Origin: Anaerococcus lactolyticus ATCC 51172
Lineage (GTDB): Bacteria; Bacillota; Clostridia; Tissierellales; Peptoniphilaceae
Assembly (NCBI RefSeq): GCF_000156575.1
Contig: NZ_GG666046.1
Location: forward strand, 166,135-230,134
Direction of reading: 5' to 3'
DNA length: 64,000 nucleotides
This document shows, piece by piece, positions 27,045 through 36,380 of this stretch (within the stretch, counting starts at the first letter, position 1; the number at the start of each line of letters is the position of its first letter). A program made the translations under genes and the position numbers. The notes below the pieces were generated by a model that ran no database searches, had not been told where the DNA came from, and saw nothing but the letters and a program-made list of their open reading frames with translations.

Positions 27045-27884
27045 ATGCAAACTGATCTGAGCCCTGATAAAATTTTACCAAGGGCGATTGATGTATATAC
27101 GAATAAGACGAAAATTAAGATGGGAAAACTAATGATCCTAGCGTTTTTTGCGGGAGTATTTGTTGCCTTAGCTTGCGAGGCTTCAACCCTTGCGGCCTCA
27201 TCATTACTTGGAGATAGGAGCAAATTTCCTATAGGTAAACTCGTCCAAGGCCTAGTTTTCACACCTGGACTAATTTTTGTAATCTTGGCTGGAGGCGAGC
27301 TTTTCACAGGCAATACCCTGATGACAATTCCCCTTTTGGATAAGAAAATCAGCCTAGGGGTCATGCTTAGGTCTTGGATTTTGGTTTATTTTGGAAATTT
27401 TATAGGAGCTTTATTTGTAGCCTTTTTACTTTCAAGGTCGGGCCAATGGTTTTTTGCTGATGGTCTAGTTGGGGTGAGGACAATTTTAATTGCCAAGGGC
27501 AAAATTGATTTTTCCTTTGGCCAGGCTCTGGTTTTGGGACTCTTGGGTAATTTTTTGGTTTGCCTCGGAGTCTGGATGTCGCTAGGGGCAAAATCTTATG
27601 GATCAAAGGTTATTTCAGCCTTTTTCCCAATTTCCGTTTTTGTCCTATCAGGTTTTGAGCATAGTATTGCCAATATGTACTACCTACCTGCTGGGATTTT
27701 GGCGAAAAATTTTCCAGATTTTGCCAGTAAAACGGGACTTGGACTAGAAACGCTCAAAAGTCTAAATATTTCAAATATGGTTTTTAAAAATTTATTTCCA
27801 GTCACCCTTGGCAACATTATCGGTGGTACAATATTTATTGGTACTTTGTATTTCTTAGCCTACAGAAACGATAATAAGGATTGA
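27045..27884 (+). CDS. formate/nitrite transporter family channel
   Basis: 279 aa, six membrane helices, the pentameric aquaporin-like FNT fold. Signs: LSPDKILPRAIDVYTNKTK at the N-terminus, ILAGGELFTGNT (the conserved GxELFTxNT loop), YFGNFIGAL and GFEHSIANMYYLP with the central pore His. Members export or import formate, nitrite or lactate; the exact anion cannot be decided, but formate or lactate would suit a fermenter. AAGGAGG precedes the ATG. The M20 gene starts 1 base after the stop. Confidence 0.9.
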   Translation: MQTDLSPDKILPRAIDVYTNKTKIKMGKLMILAFFAGVFVALACEASTLAASSLLGDRSKFPIGKLVQGLVFTPGLIFVILAGGELFTGNTLMTIPLLDKKISLGVMLRSWILVYFGNFIGALFVAFLLSRSGQWFFADGLVGVRTILIAKGKIDFSFGQALVLGLLGNFLVCLGVWMSLGAKSYGSKVISAFFPISVFVLSGFEHSIANMYYLPAGILAKNFPDFASKTGLGLETLKSLNISNMVFKNLFPVTLGNIIGGTIFIGTLYFLAYRNDNKD

Positions 27885-27885
27885 T

Positions 27886-29157
27886 ATGGAAAAAGATTTG
27901 ATAGAAACCAGGAGGTTTTACCACAAAATTGCAGAACCTGCCTGGATGGAATTTAAAACTACTATAAATATTATTAAGGATTTAAGGTCCCTAGGAATTG
28001 AAAATATTAGCTATGGCAGGAAAATCCATAGGGAAGATTTGATTTTTGGAAGACCATCCAATGAAAAAATTAAAGCCTATAAAGAAAGTTTTGACTTAGA
28101 AGCTGATTTTGATACAAAAGAGATTTTAGAAGGCTATACAGGAGTGATTGCAGAAATTGACACACAAAAGCCTGGAAAGACTTTTGGCTTTAGATTTGAT
28201 ATTGATGCCATGCCTATAAGGGAATCTCAAAGCGTGACCCACAAACCATTTAAGGAGGGGTTCATCTCTGAAAATCCCTTTGCCATGCACGCCTGTGGCC
28301 ATGATGGCCACCTAAGTATTGGGATTTTTCTTGCCAAGTGGATTATGGAAAATAAAGAAAAGCTTACAGGCAAGTACATTTTGATTTTCCAACCTGGAGA
28401 GGAAGGTCTTCATGGTGGAAAATCTATTAGTGAATCAAAATATATCCAAGATATAGATTATTTTTTTGGAGCCCACATTGGTATGGGTCTGCCTTCTGGG
28501 AAAGTCGGAGTGGGAACTACTGGTTTTCTAGCATCTACCAAATTGGATGTCATATTTAGGGGCCATGCTTCTCACGCAAGTGCCCTTCCAGAAGAGGGAA
28601 AAAATGCAAATCTTGCAGCGGCGAGTGCCCTTTTAAACCTGGAGACTCTTGCCAAACATTCTAAGGGAATGGCAAGGATAAATGTTGGAGTAATCAGGGG
28701 AGGCACAGCCAGAAATGCCATCTCAGATGAGGCTATGCTCAAAATGGAAACCAGGGGTGCCAGCCATGAAGTAAATGATTTTTTGGTTAAAAGATCGGGC
28801 GAAGTAATTAAAGGCTCTGCCATCCAATATGACTTAGACTATGAAATAAAAATTGCAGGCCAAGCTCCTTCAATAGATCAGGCAAATTATAAATTTTATG
28901 ATGAAATTGACTCTTTATTGAAAACAAAAGGCTTTGATACTATAAAAAGTCCGGATTTTAAGGCGAGCGAAGATGTATGCTATTTTATAAACAAGGTAAA
29001 TGAAAAGGGCGGTTCTGCCATCCACTTTATTTTTGGCTCAGACCTAAAAGCAGGCCACCACAACACAGCATTTGATTTTGATGAAAAAACCCTAACTACT
29101 GGGCTAAATGTATTTAAAGAATGCATATTATACTTAAACAAAAACGGAAAATCCTAG
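27886..29157 (+). CDS. M20-family amidohydrolase (aminobenzoyl-glutamate hydrolase-like)
   Basis: 423 aa dinuclear-metal peptidase of the M20D branch. Metal-site motifs: HACGHDGH (about residue 138), QPGEEGLHGG, and a late conserved AGHHNTAFDFDE. The N-terminal TRRFYHKIAEPAWMEFKT resembles AbgA, which with AbgB cleaves p-aminobenzoyl-glutamate; no abgB is present, so the substrate may be another N-acyl amino acid. It follows the FNT gene by one base. The 3' end, including the stop codon, forms half of the terminator hairpin. Confidence 0.84.
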   Translation: MEKDLIETRRFYHKIAEPAWMEFKTTINIIKDLRSLGIENISYGRKIHREDLIFGRPSNEKIKAYKESFDLEADFDTKEILEGYTGVIAEIDTQKPGKTFGFRFDIDAMPIRESQSVTHKPFKEGFISENPFAMHACGHDGHLSIGIFLAKWIMENKEKLTGKYILIFQPGEEGLHGGKSISESKYIQDIDYFFGAHIGMGLPSGKVGVGTTGFLASTKLDVIFRGHASHASALPEEGKNANLAAASALLNLETLAKHSKGMARINVGVIRGGTARNAISDEAMLKMETRGASHEVNDFLVKRSGEVIKGSAIQYDLDYEIKIAGQAPSIDQANYKFYDEIDSLLKTKGFDTIKSPDFKASEDVCYFINKVNEKGGSAIHFIFGSDLKAGHHNTAFDFDEKTLTTGLNVFKECILYLNKNGKS

Positions 29158-29172
29158 GATTTTCCGTTTTTT
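29140..29172. terminator. bidirectional terminator overlapping the M20 gene's stop
   Basis: AAAAACGGAAAATCC / GGATTTTCCGTTTTT, a 15-bp perfect stem centred on the stop codon TAG, between two convergent genes. Confidence 0.87.
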
Positions 29173-29175
29173 CAT

Positions 29176-30360
29176 TTATTTTATTTCGCTAGGTTCTTTC
29201 ATGATGAAAGAGCCAATGATAAAGCTTACTGAAAGGACAATAGTTGCTGTGAGGGCAGTTTTGTCGCCAAAATTAAATTGGATATGGACGATTATCTGGT
29301 AGGCGATTGTTTCTAGGATATAAACAAGGGCCCAATAGACTGACATGATTTGTGTAAGCCTTTCTGAAAACATGCCTGGCATTTCTTGGGGAATTAGGAC
29401 GAAGTTTGTAAGTGGGACGTACATAATTGTACCCAAGGCTAGGGCTAGGATGCTTGCTAAAAGTGGACTTGTGGTGTGGATTAGAAAAAATCCTATAATA
29501 GTGGTCAAAATTCCTGACACTCTTAAGGTAGGAACTCTTTTTGTTGACCTTTTTGCAACCATGATTGAAAGTAGGGTACCAATTAGGGCTCCTGTTGTAA
29601 AAAGTGTTGAAATTTTACTGGCTGGAATTGGCGAAAAGTTTGTATTTGGGAAAATATTTAGCATGACCATGTAGAGGGTCAAGTGGCCAAAATACATAGT
29701 TGGCATTAGAATTGCAATTTTTTCACCAAGGGCATCTTTGAGGTTAAAGGTCTTTGAACCAGTTTCCTTGCTGGATGTAATCCTAAAATCCTCTCCAATA
29801 AGGATCCAGGCAAGGAAAACCACAAAGGAAACTAGGGAAAAGGCCACAAGAGCATACCTGCCAAGGCCCAAAAATTTTATGACAGGGCCTACAAGAAGCA
29901 AGGCCAAAATCGAACCAACATTGTAAGATACGTTGTTTAGGGCGTTTACAACTGGTCTGTGGGCAGGATCAAAATAATTTACAACCACAGGGGAGAAGTA
30001 AACTACAAAAAGTGCACCACCAAAACCCATTATAAATCTTCCAATAAGAAAAATTGGAAATGATGGTGAAAGGGCCGCAAGAAGGGCACCCGCTGGTATC
30101 AAAAGGGCACCAAGTCCTATAGATTTTTTAGGGAAAAGTTTCGCGAAAATTGTCGCTGCCACTAGGTTTCCAATGATTTTTGCAATGGTAACCACATTAT
30201 TAATTAGGGAAACTGAATGAGCTCCCTCCACACTAAAGGCCTTTAAGATATTAGGTGTTAGGGTGGAACCTGCAATCCAGTTTACTGCAAAAAAAGCATA
30301 GGCCAAAAACATGATTGCTTCGATAGCTATTGATTTAATTGGTAATTTTTTATTTGTCAT
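29176..30360 (-). CDS. major facilitator superfamily transporter
   Basis: 394 aa with about 12 hydrophobic helices in two halves. The loop between helices 2 and 3 (FAKLFPKKSIGLGALLI) and the helix-4 region LIGRFIMGFGGALFVVYFSPVVVNYF fit the MFS fold; the pattern resembles the CynX/nitrate-nitrite-like group. No substrate can be assigned. It is monocistronic on the minus strand, sharing a terminator with the convergent M20 gene and a divergent upstream region with the hydrolase at 30.5 kb. Confidence 0.8.
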   Translation of the reverse strand: MTNKKLPIKSIAIEAIMFLAYAFFAVNWIAGSTLTPNILKAFSVEGAHSVSLINNVVTIAKIIGNLVAATIFAKLFPKKSIGLGALLIPAGALLAALSPSFPIFLIGRFIMGFGGALFVVYFSPVVVNYFDPAHRPVVNALNNVSYNVGSILALLLVGPVIKFLGLGRYALVAFSLVSFVVFLAWILIGEDFRITSSKETGSKTFNLKDALGEKIAILMPTMYFGHLTLYMVMLNIFPNTNFSPIPASKISTLFTTGALIGTLLSIMVAKRSTKRVPTLRVSGILTTIIGFFLIHTTSPLLASILALALGTIMYVPLTNFVLIPQEMPGMFSERLTQIMSVYWALVYILETIAYQIIVHIQFNFGDKTALTATIVLSVSFIIGSFIMKEPSEIK

Positions 30361-30518
30361 AATTTCTTCCTTATCTTTTTCTATTCTTAATTTATACCCC
30401 TCTTTGATAAAATATAAGCAAATTTGCGGTAAGAATAATTTGTAATAATCATGTAAAATATCTTAATTTCTATATCTTTACCAAGAAATTTTGTTTATAA
30501 TAAGAATAGGAGGATCTT

Positions 30519-31454
30519 ATGAAAAAGAAAATTATAAAAATTATCGGCCTGATAATTGTACTTTTATGCCTTGGTTTTTTGGGCTTTATTGGCAAGGCTT
30601 CTTTCGACGGGCTTACAAATATTGCAAGTAGGGAAGAAACTCAAAAAAATATTAATTCCTACAGGGATAAATACGAAAGTTTTGCCAAGGGAAAATCAAT
30701 AGAAGAAATAAAAATAAAATCTTCACAAAAAGACCATGACATACCTGCAATTTTCATCAAAAATCCGGATGCAAAAGGCCTTGCTGTTATGGTCCACGGT
30801 ATGGGAGGGACTAAGTATTCTCTATACGGACCAGGCCAAGCTTTCTATGATTTAGGTTATAGTTTATTAATCTACGACCAAAGAAATTCTGGCGATAATG
30901 AAGCGACTTACAATACTTTTGGAATTTTAGAATCTTTTGATGCCCTTGATGCAATTTCTTATGGGAAAAATACTCTAGATGCTCAAGAAATTATTTTGTA
31001 CGGCGAATCTTATGGTGGGGCGACAGCCCTAATTGCTGCAAGCAGGGATTCTTCTTTGATTGATTATCTAATTTTAGACTCTCCGGTATCTGATTCGAAT
31101 GAATTTGCCGATAAGGTCTATAAGCAAGTAGAAGAAGAACAAGGCCTACCAATTGGACTGATGAAATTCATGACAAATATTTTTCTAAAGGCAAAATTAG
31201 GTTTTACCCTAAAAGACATAGATGCGAGCAAATGGGCAAAAGAAGCTGATATAAATACCCCTGTTTTAATTATAAATTCTGATAATGATAAGGTCACTCC
31301 AGTCCATATGGGCGAGGATATTTATAAGAGTATAAGGGGAGATAAGAAGGAAATTTACACAGCCAAGGGCTTTGGCCACACCAAGTTTGCTGAAGAAAAT
31401 CCTCAGGGATTTAAGGATGTGATTAGTAATTTTCTTAAAAATTATAGAAATTAA
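30519..31454 (+). CDS. membrane-anchored alpha/beta hydrolase
   Basis: 311 aa. One N-terminal membrane helix (residues 5-27), then an alpha/beta-hydrolase domain: oxyanion-hole VMVHGMGGTKYS, nucleophile elbow LYGESYGGATAL, an Asp in NSDNDKVTP, and catalytic His in GFGHTKFAEENP. The YQRNSG-type segment (IYDQRNSGDN) places it with YqkD/YfhR-like hydrolases that face the outside of the cell. Substrate unknown. AGGAGGATCTT precedes the start and a terminator follows. Confidence 0.85.
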   Translation: MKKKIIKIIGLIIVLLCLGFLGFIGKASFDGLTNIASREETQKNINSYRDKYESFAKGKSIEEIKIKSSQKDHDIPAIFIKNPDAKGLAVMVHGMGGTKYSLYGPGQAFYDLGYSLLIYDQRNSGDNEATYNTFGILESFDALDAISYGKNTLDAQEIILYGESYGGATALIAASRDSSLIDYLILDSPVSDSNEFADKVYKQVEEEQGLPIGLMKFMTNIFLKAKLGFTLKDIDASKWAKEADINTPVLIINSDNDKVTPVHMGEDIYKSIRGDKKEIYTAKGFGHTKFAEENPQGFKDVISNFLKNYRN

Positions 31455-31462
31455 AAATATAT

Positions 31463-31523
31463 GAGGAGCATAAACCATAACAAATTTTATTTGTGATTGT
31501 TGTGGTTTTCTGCTCTTTTTTTC
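31463..31523 (+). terminator. terminator after the alpha/beta hydrolase gene
   Basis: Long imperfect hairpin: GAGCATAAACCATAACAAA on the left pairs with TTTGT...TGGTTTTCTGCTC on the right, then seven T. Confidence 0.72.
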
Positions 31524-31550
31524 TTATTAAAAATTGGGTATGGTAATATT

Positions 31551-32822
31551 ATGAATAGTATAGATTTTAGTAAAGATTTAATAAATTTTATTGATGCAAG
31601 TCCCCTAAATTATTTCGCAGTGAAAAATGCTGGCGAAATTTTAGAGGCAAATGGTTTTAAGAAACTTAGGGAAGATGAAGTTTGGGACCTAGAAAAGGGC
31701 AAGTATTACACTACTCGTGATGATTCTGCCCTTATAGCCTTTGAGATTGGAGAAGATTTAAAAAAAGGCTTTGAGATAATCGGTTCTCACACAGATAGTC
31801 CGACCTTCAAGGTAAAAAGCAATCCAGAAATGGCTGATGCTGGATTTTTGAAATTAAATATCGAAGCCTACGGTGGCATGATTCACTCAACTTGGCTTGA
31901 TAGGACCCTTTCTTTAGCAGGCAAAGTTGCCTACGAAGAAGATGGCAAAGTCAAGTATGCCCTTGTTAATATAGATAGGGACCTACTTACAATACCCAAC
32001 GCTGCCATCCATATGAATAGGGAAATCAACAAGGGTTACGCCTACAATCCTCAAGACAACCTCTATCCACTTGTGAAAACAATCAAGGATAGGCTAGAAG
32101 GCGAATCCTATTTGCTAAATATTTTGGCAGAGGAACTGGCAATTGATCCTGAAAATATCCTTGATTTTGACCTTGGCCTCTATGACAGGCAAAAGGGTGC
32201 CCTTATAAATGATATGGTTCAGGTCGGAAGACTTGATAATCTTGGTTCTGTCCACGCATCCCTTATGGCTCTTGTAGATAGCAAGCCTGGCAGAAACAAG
32301 ATGATTCTCTTAAGCGATAACGAAGAGATTGGGTCTCGAACAAGAGGTGGAGCTGCTTCGAACTTTTTAGGAAATATCCTAGAACGCATCGCCCAAAAAT
32401 TTGGCCTAGATAGGGAAGGCTATCAAATAATGATAGAAAATTCTATGATAATTTCAGCAGACCAGGCTCACGCCACCCATCCAAACTACCAGGCCTTTGC
32501 AGACCCAACTAACAAGGTCAGGATGAATGAGGGTTTGGTAATAAAAATCGCAGCCAATGGTGCCTACGCATCAACCATAGAAACCAAGGCAAGGCTTATG
32601 AAGATTGCCAAAAAATATGGCTATAAACTTCAAACCTTCCACAATAGAAATGACAAGCAAGGTGGGTCAACCATAGGACCTATCACATCTACATCCCTTG
32701 GTATCAAGGCGCTTGATGTGGGCATTCCTCTTCTTGCCATGCACTCAATCAGGGAGCTTGCAGGAGTCGATGATATATATGAAGCCTATGAAATTTATAA
32801 AAAGTTTTTTGAGGAGGACTAG
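31551..32822 (+). CDS. M18 family aminopeptidase (DAP-like)
   Basis: 423 aa from ATG 31551. A dodecameric two-metal aminopeptidase that trims acidic or neutral N-terminal residues. Metal ligands are seen in IGSHTDSPTFK, GRLDNLGSV, SDNEEIGS (Glu-Glu pair) and AMHSIRELAG; SADQAHATHPNY is typical of the ApeB/DAP branch. The N-terminal FIDASPLNYFAVKN is also characteristic. The ribosome binding site is weak (GGTATGG). It abuts the thiamine-binding protein gene. A distinct M18 enzyme of another branch is encoded at 56.6 kb. Confidence 0.93.
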   Translation: MNSIDFSKDLINFIDASPLNYFAVKNAGEILEANGFKKLREDEVWDLEKGKYYTTRDDSALIAFEIGEDLKKGFEIIGSHTDSPTFKVKSNPEMADAGFLKLNIEAYGGMIHSTWLDRTLSLAGKVAYEEDGKVKYALVNIDRDLLTIPNAAIHMNREINKGYAYNPQDNLYPLVKTIKDRLEGESYLLNILAEELAIDPENILDFDLGLYDRQKGALINDMVQVGRLDNLGSVHASLMALVDSKPGRNKMILLSDNEEIGSRTRGGAASNFLGNILERIAQKFGLDREGYQIMIENSMIISADQAHATHPNYQAFADPTNKVRMNEGLVIKIAANGAYASTIETKARLMKIAKKYGYKLQTFHNRNDKQGGSTIGPITSTSLGIKALDVGIPLLAMHSIRELAGVDDIYEAYEIYKKFFEED

Positions 32823-33119
32823 ATGGCAGTAGTAGAAGTTTGCATAATTCCAATTGGAACTAAGGAAACATCAGTAAGTAAATATGTAGCAGAAGCTGAA
32901 AAAATCCTTATGGCAGAAGGCCTAAAATATAAACTAAATCCAATGGGCACAGTCATAGAAGCTGATGCTGACAGTGCCCTTGCAGCAATTAGAAAAATGC
33001 AAGAATCTGTCTTTGATAAGGGTTGCGACAGGGTCTATACAGTTATAAAAATGGATGACAGACGTGATAAAAAAGCTACAATGGAACAAAAAATAAAGTC
33101 GGTCGAAGATAGACTTTAA
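32823..33119 (+). CDS. MTH1187 family thiamine-binding protein
   Basis: 98 aa ferredoxin-like fold of the MTH1187/YkoF type (VEVCIIPIGTKETSVSKYVAEA, then YKLNPMGTVIEAD, DRVYTVIKMDDRRDK). Proteins of this family bind thiamine or its pyrimidine part, and some are called YqgV. It begins immediately after the aminopeptidase stop (TAG-ATG) with AGGAGGA inside that gene's end, so it is co-translated with it. No thiamine transport genes are adjacent. Confidence 0.88.
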   Translation: MAVVEVCIIPIGTKETSVSKYVAEAEKILMAEGLKYKLNPMGTVIEADADSALAAIRKMQESVFDKGCDRVYTVIKMDDRRDKKATMEQKIKSVEDRL

Positions 33120-33122
33120 GGG

Positions 33123-33202
33123 AAAAATCCCACTGATAATCAACAAGCGCATTCACTTTTATTAAGTGGAAGGCGATAGGGGTTATTGGAGGGATTTTTT
33201 TT
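33123..33202 (+). terminator. long three-tier hairpin with T-run (terminator or structured RNA)
   Basis: AAAAATCCC (33123-33131) pairs with GGGATTTTT (33191-33199). Inside it CTGATAATC pairs with GGTTATTGG, and inside that CGC...GCG encloses CACTT-TTATT-AAGTG. The base of the stem plus T-run makes it a terminator, but an 80-base multi-tier structure is more than a terminator needs. Confidence 0.7.
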
Positions 33203-33341
33203 CTTATTGTAAAATTAGTTTTCATTTTGAAAAAATTTAAACCTTGTAGGATTCACAGATTATCAAAATTTATTTTTTAAATTTAACGAGGTATAATGAA
33301 AAAGAAAATTTCGCACTAGGAAAACATAAGGAAGTATTATT

Positions 33342-35402
33342 TTGAAAGAATTTGGAAATCTAGCCTTTGATAAGAAAACAATGAAAGAAAATGTCCCTTA
33401 TCCAGTTTATTTAAAATGGAAGGAAGCTGCTAGAAATAATGCAACTTTGGATAGGGAAACTGCTGATTCTATTGCCCATGCCATGAAAATCTGGGCAATT
33501 TCCAAGGGAGCTACATCCTACACTCATTGGTTCCAACCCCTTAATGGCAAAACAGCCACCAAAAAAACTGCCTTTTTAAATAGGGATGACAAGCATAATC
33601 CCATAAATAGGTTTTCAGGTAAGGAACTTATAATTGGCGAACCTGATGCTTCGTCCTTCCCATCTGGAGGTATGCGATCAACTTTTGAAGCTAGGGGCTA
33701 TACATATTGGGACTTGACAGCAAATTCCTTTATTTTAGATAAGGTTTTGTATATTCCGTCAGTTTTTGTTTCCTTTTATGGCGAAAAACTCGACAAGAAA
33801 CTTCCCCTTATAGAATCAATGAACATGGTAAGCAAGGTTTCTAGCAAGCTTTGCAACCTATTTTTAAAAGATGAGCATACATACAGGGTCAAGGCCAAAG
33901 TCGGTCTTGAACAAGAATTTTATTTGATTGATAAAAAATATTTTGACCAAAGAATCGACCTAGAATATTCAGGGATGACCCTGGTGGGTTCTGATCCTAT
34001 GGTTGAAAAAGAGCTTATTTCCCATTATTTGGGAGCCATACCTGAAAGGGTGAATGACTTTTATGAAGATGTCAACAAGGCTCTTTACGATTTGGGAATT
34101 TACATGGAAGCTGAACACAATGAGGTAGGACCAAACCAATTTGAAATAGCAATTATGTTTGAAAATGCCAATATTTCTGTGGATAATAACCAGCTTTTGA
34201 TGTATATCTTGGAAAAAACTGCCCTCAAACACGACTTGGTTTGCCTTTTAAAGGAAAAACCTTTCAAGAATATGGCAGGATCTGGCAAACATAACAACTA
34301 TTCTCTGGCAACAAACTATGGAAAAAATTTATTTTCGCCAGGCAAGGACCCAAAAAATAATATGATTTTTCTCCTATTTTTATCAGCCATGGTTGAATTT
34401 TGTAACAAATACCAAAAGCTAATAAGGATAGCATCATCTACTGTAAGTAATGATTACAGGTTGGGAGGTAATGAAGCTCCACCGGCTATAATCTCTATGT
34501 TTATAGGTTGCGATTTGGAAGAAGTTCTAAAGGCGATTGCCAATGACGATTTTGAGGAAAAAATCATTGCAAACAAGGTGAAAATCCCTCACCTAGGAGA
34601 GATAAAAACTGACACTTCAGATAGAAATAGGACTTCACCTATAGCCTTTACTGGCAACAAATTTGAATTTAGGATGCTCGGATCTTCCCAATCTGCAGCT
34701 GACCTAAATACAGTGATAAATATTGGAATGGCAGAAGCTTTGGAGAAAATTTACGCCAGGTTAGAAGGTTGTAGTGAAGAAAATTTAAAAGAAGAAGCCT
34801 ATAAAATTATCAAGGAAATCTACCTTGCCAACAAAAATATTCTTTTCCAAGGTGATGGCTATTCAGAAGATTGGAAAAAAGAAGCAGAGAAAAGAGGTCT
34901 TGAAAATTATCCGACCTACCTAGATGCCCTAAAGGCAGCAAAAGATGCAAGGGCCTACGCTATTTTTGAAAAAGTAGGCATCTTTAGTCAAAAGGAAATT
35001 GAATCTTTGATATATGTAGGCTTTGAAGATGTAATAAAATTTTTCTCAGCCCAACTAGAGATTTTAAATAACCTTATCCACCAAGAAATTCTCCCATCAG
35101 CCATGAGGGAAATCAAGGGGATAAAAGACTACCTATCTTTTATGGAAAATGAAAAACTTAGTCAAAGGGCGAGAAGGATAAATGAAGAAGTAGGAGAACT
35201 CCTAGCCTATTCAGAAAAAATTTCACATTTGATAGAAAGAAGTGAAGAGATTCCAGACATAGAAGCAAAGGCTGATTTTCTTCAAAAAGAAACAAGACAA
35301 GTGGCAGGAGAAGTAAGAAAGATCTCAGACTCCTTGGAAAAACTAATCTCAAGAGAAAACTATTCTATGCCAAACTATGTCGATATGCTAAAGACATTGT
35401 AG
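33342..35402 (+). CDS. glnN: glutamine synthetase type III
   Basis: 686 aa, the large GSIII form found in Bacteroides, cyanobacteria and anaerobic Firmicutes; makes glutamine from glutamate and ammonia. Signs: AISKGATSYTHWFQPLNGKTATKK, SSFPSGGMRSTFEARGYT, catalytic-core EQEFYLIDK, NEVGPNQFEIAIMFENAN, AGSGKHNNYS and the long helical C-terminal region with TRQVAGEVRKISD. Start is TTG 33342 with AAGGAAG 7 bases upstream. It has its own unit between two terminators. No GlnR-like site was recognised. Confidence 0.95.
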   Translation: MKEFGNLAFDKKTMKENVPYPVYLKWKEAARNNATLDRETADSIAHAMKIWAISKGATSYTHWFQPLNGKTATKKTAFLNRDDKHNPINRFSGKELIIGEPDASSFPSGGMRSTFEARGYTYWDLTANSFILDKVLYIPSVFVSFYGEKLDKKLPLIESMNMVSKVSSKLCNLFLKDEHTYRVKAKVGLEQEFYLIDKKYFDQRIDLEYSGMTLVGSDPMVEKELISHYLGAIPERVNDFYEDVNKALYDLGIYMEAEHNEVGPNQFEIAIMFENANISVDNNQLLMYILEKTALKHDLVCLLKEKPFKNMAGSGKHNNYSLATNYGKNLFSPGKDPKNNMIFLLFLSAMVEFCNKYQKLIRIASSTVSNDYRLGGNEAPPAIISMFIGCDLEEVLKAIANDDFEEKIIANKVKIPHLGEIKTDTSDRNRTSPIAFTGNKFEFRMLGSSQSAADLNTVINIGMAEALEKIYARLEGCSEENLKEEAYKIIKEIYLANKNILFQGDGYSEDWKKEAEKRGLENYPTYLDALKAAKDARAYAIFEKVGIFSQKEIESLIYVGFEDVIKFFSAQLEILNNLIHQEILPSAMREIKGIKDYLSFMENEKLSQRARRINEEVGELLAYSEKISHLIERSEEIPDIEAKADFLQKETRQVAGEVRKISDSLEKLISRENYSMPNYVDMLKTL

Positions 35403-35446
35403 AGTTAAGGTTAAATTTAAAAAACGCAGAAAAATTAAGGAAAAAC

Positions 35447-35490
35447 AAAGGCCCTCAAGCTCGAATCAAATAAGTCTTGGGGCCTTTTTA
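35447..35490 (+). terminator. terminator after glnN
   Basis: AAGGCCCTCAAG / CTTGGGGCCTT with a one-base bulge and a 20-base loop, then TTTTT. Confidence 0.78.
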
Positions 35491-35542
35491 GATTTATAAT
35501 TTTTTTCATATCACAAATATTTTAGAAGTTCTTATATTTTTT

Positions 35543-36052
35543 TTATCTCAATAGATTCATCCTTCTTGTCGCTTGGTAGAGGAAGATTCCAAGGATGGCG
35601 TTTATGGCCATGGCTACTAGGACTGCTGGGTAAGATGGGATAAAGAGGTTTAGTTGCTTGGTCATGGTTAGGGCTATTGATAAGAATAGGGTACCTGAAA
35701 CCATAGTGCCTAGGGCAAAGATTAGGATTATTTTTGGTATAGTGAAATTTTTATCCATGGCTTTGATTATGTAAAATACAACTAGGCTTGTGATGATTTT
35801 TTCTATAAAGTTTGGGATTTGACCACCTGGAAAACCTGTTGTGAGGGCACTCATGATGCCTCCTGCCACACCTATTAATATGGCTTCTTTGGCATCTCCT
35901 ACTATCATGAGGGAGATAAACATCATTGAGAGTAGGAAGTCTGGTTTGACTCCAAAAAATACTCCTGGCACCATCAAGTGGAGGACAAGTCCTAGGGCCA
36001 TAAAAATTGCTGATACTGTTAAGTTTCTTGTTTGTACTTTGTTTGTTTGCAT
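35543..36052 (-). CDS. trpP: tryptophan transporter TrpP
   Basis: 169 aa, about five membrane helices. The sequence (NLTVSAIFMALGLVLHLMVP, then VKPDFLLSMMFISLMI and GGIMSALTTGFPGGQIPN) fits TrpP/YhaG, the substrate-binding S-type membrane protein for tryptophan uptake. The strongest support is regulatory: a T-box with a TGG (Trp) specifier lies directly upstream, so expression rises when tRNA-Trp is uncharged. AAAGGA precedes the ATG. Confidence 0.9.
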   Translation of the reverse strand: MQTNKVQTRNLTVSAIFMALGLVLHLMVPGVFFGVKPDFLLSMMFISLMIVGDAKEAILIGVAGGIMSALTTGFPGGQIPNFIEKIITSLVVFYIIKAMDKNFTIPKIILIFALGTMVSGTLFLSIALTMTKQLNLFIPSYPAVLVAMAINAILGIFLYQATRRMNLLR

Positions 36053-36083
36053 AAATTTTTCCTTTCTTTTCTATTGGCTCTAA

Positions 36084-36117
36084 TAAAAAAAGCTCGCTCC
36101 TATAATAGGAGCGAGCT
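36084..36117 (-). terminator. T-box attenuator terminator upstream of trpP
   Basis: On the minus strand AGCTCGCTCCTAT / ATAGGAGCGAGCT followed by TTTTTT; perfect 13-bp stem. It is the conditional terminator of the T-box, between the leader and trpP. Confidence 0.9.
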
Positions 36118-36336
36118 AGTGCCCACGGTGCCATCCTCATTTGTCTACCACAAATAGACCTCTTTAGATACTTTCATATCCTATCCCTGTAAGGTGAGAA
36201 CCACCCGCCGGCTACTTTAATTTCACCTTTGATCTGATAGATCCATTCACAAATAATTGTACCCTGCAATTCTCATCAACCATTAACTTTCTGTTGGCTT
36301 AATTATTTGCTACTAATTCTATCTACGATTTATGTT
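36091..36336 (-). promoter_or_regulatory. T-box riboswitch, tryptophan-specific
   Basis: Minus-strand leader of trpP. Stem I: GATAGA pairs with TCTATC, and CAAATAATT pairs with AATTATTTG; the internal loop has AGTAG on one side and TGAATGGA on the other, giving the canonical GAA-NNN-A with specifier TGG (plus-strand 36243-36245). Downstream is the antiterminator core AGGATGGCACCGTGGGC, whose TGGC can pair with a GCCA tRNA end (G73, as in tRNA-Trp). The terminator follows. Confidence 0.93.
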
Positions 36337-36342
36337 AGCTTT

Positions 36343-36371
36343 ATCTTATTACAACATTAACACTTTGTCAA
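36343..36371 (-). promoter_or_regulatory. promoter of the trpP T-box transcript
   Basis: On the minus strand TTGACA (36371-36366), a 17-base spacer, TAAGAT (36348-36343). Transcription would begin near 36336. Confidence 0.82.
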
Positions 36372-36380
36372 GTAAATTTT

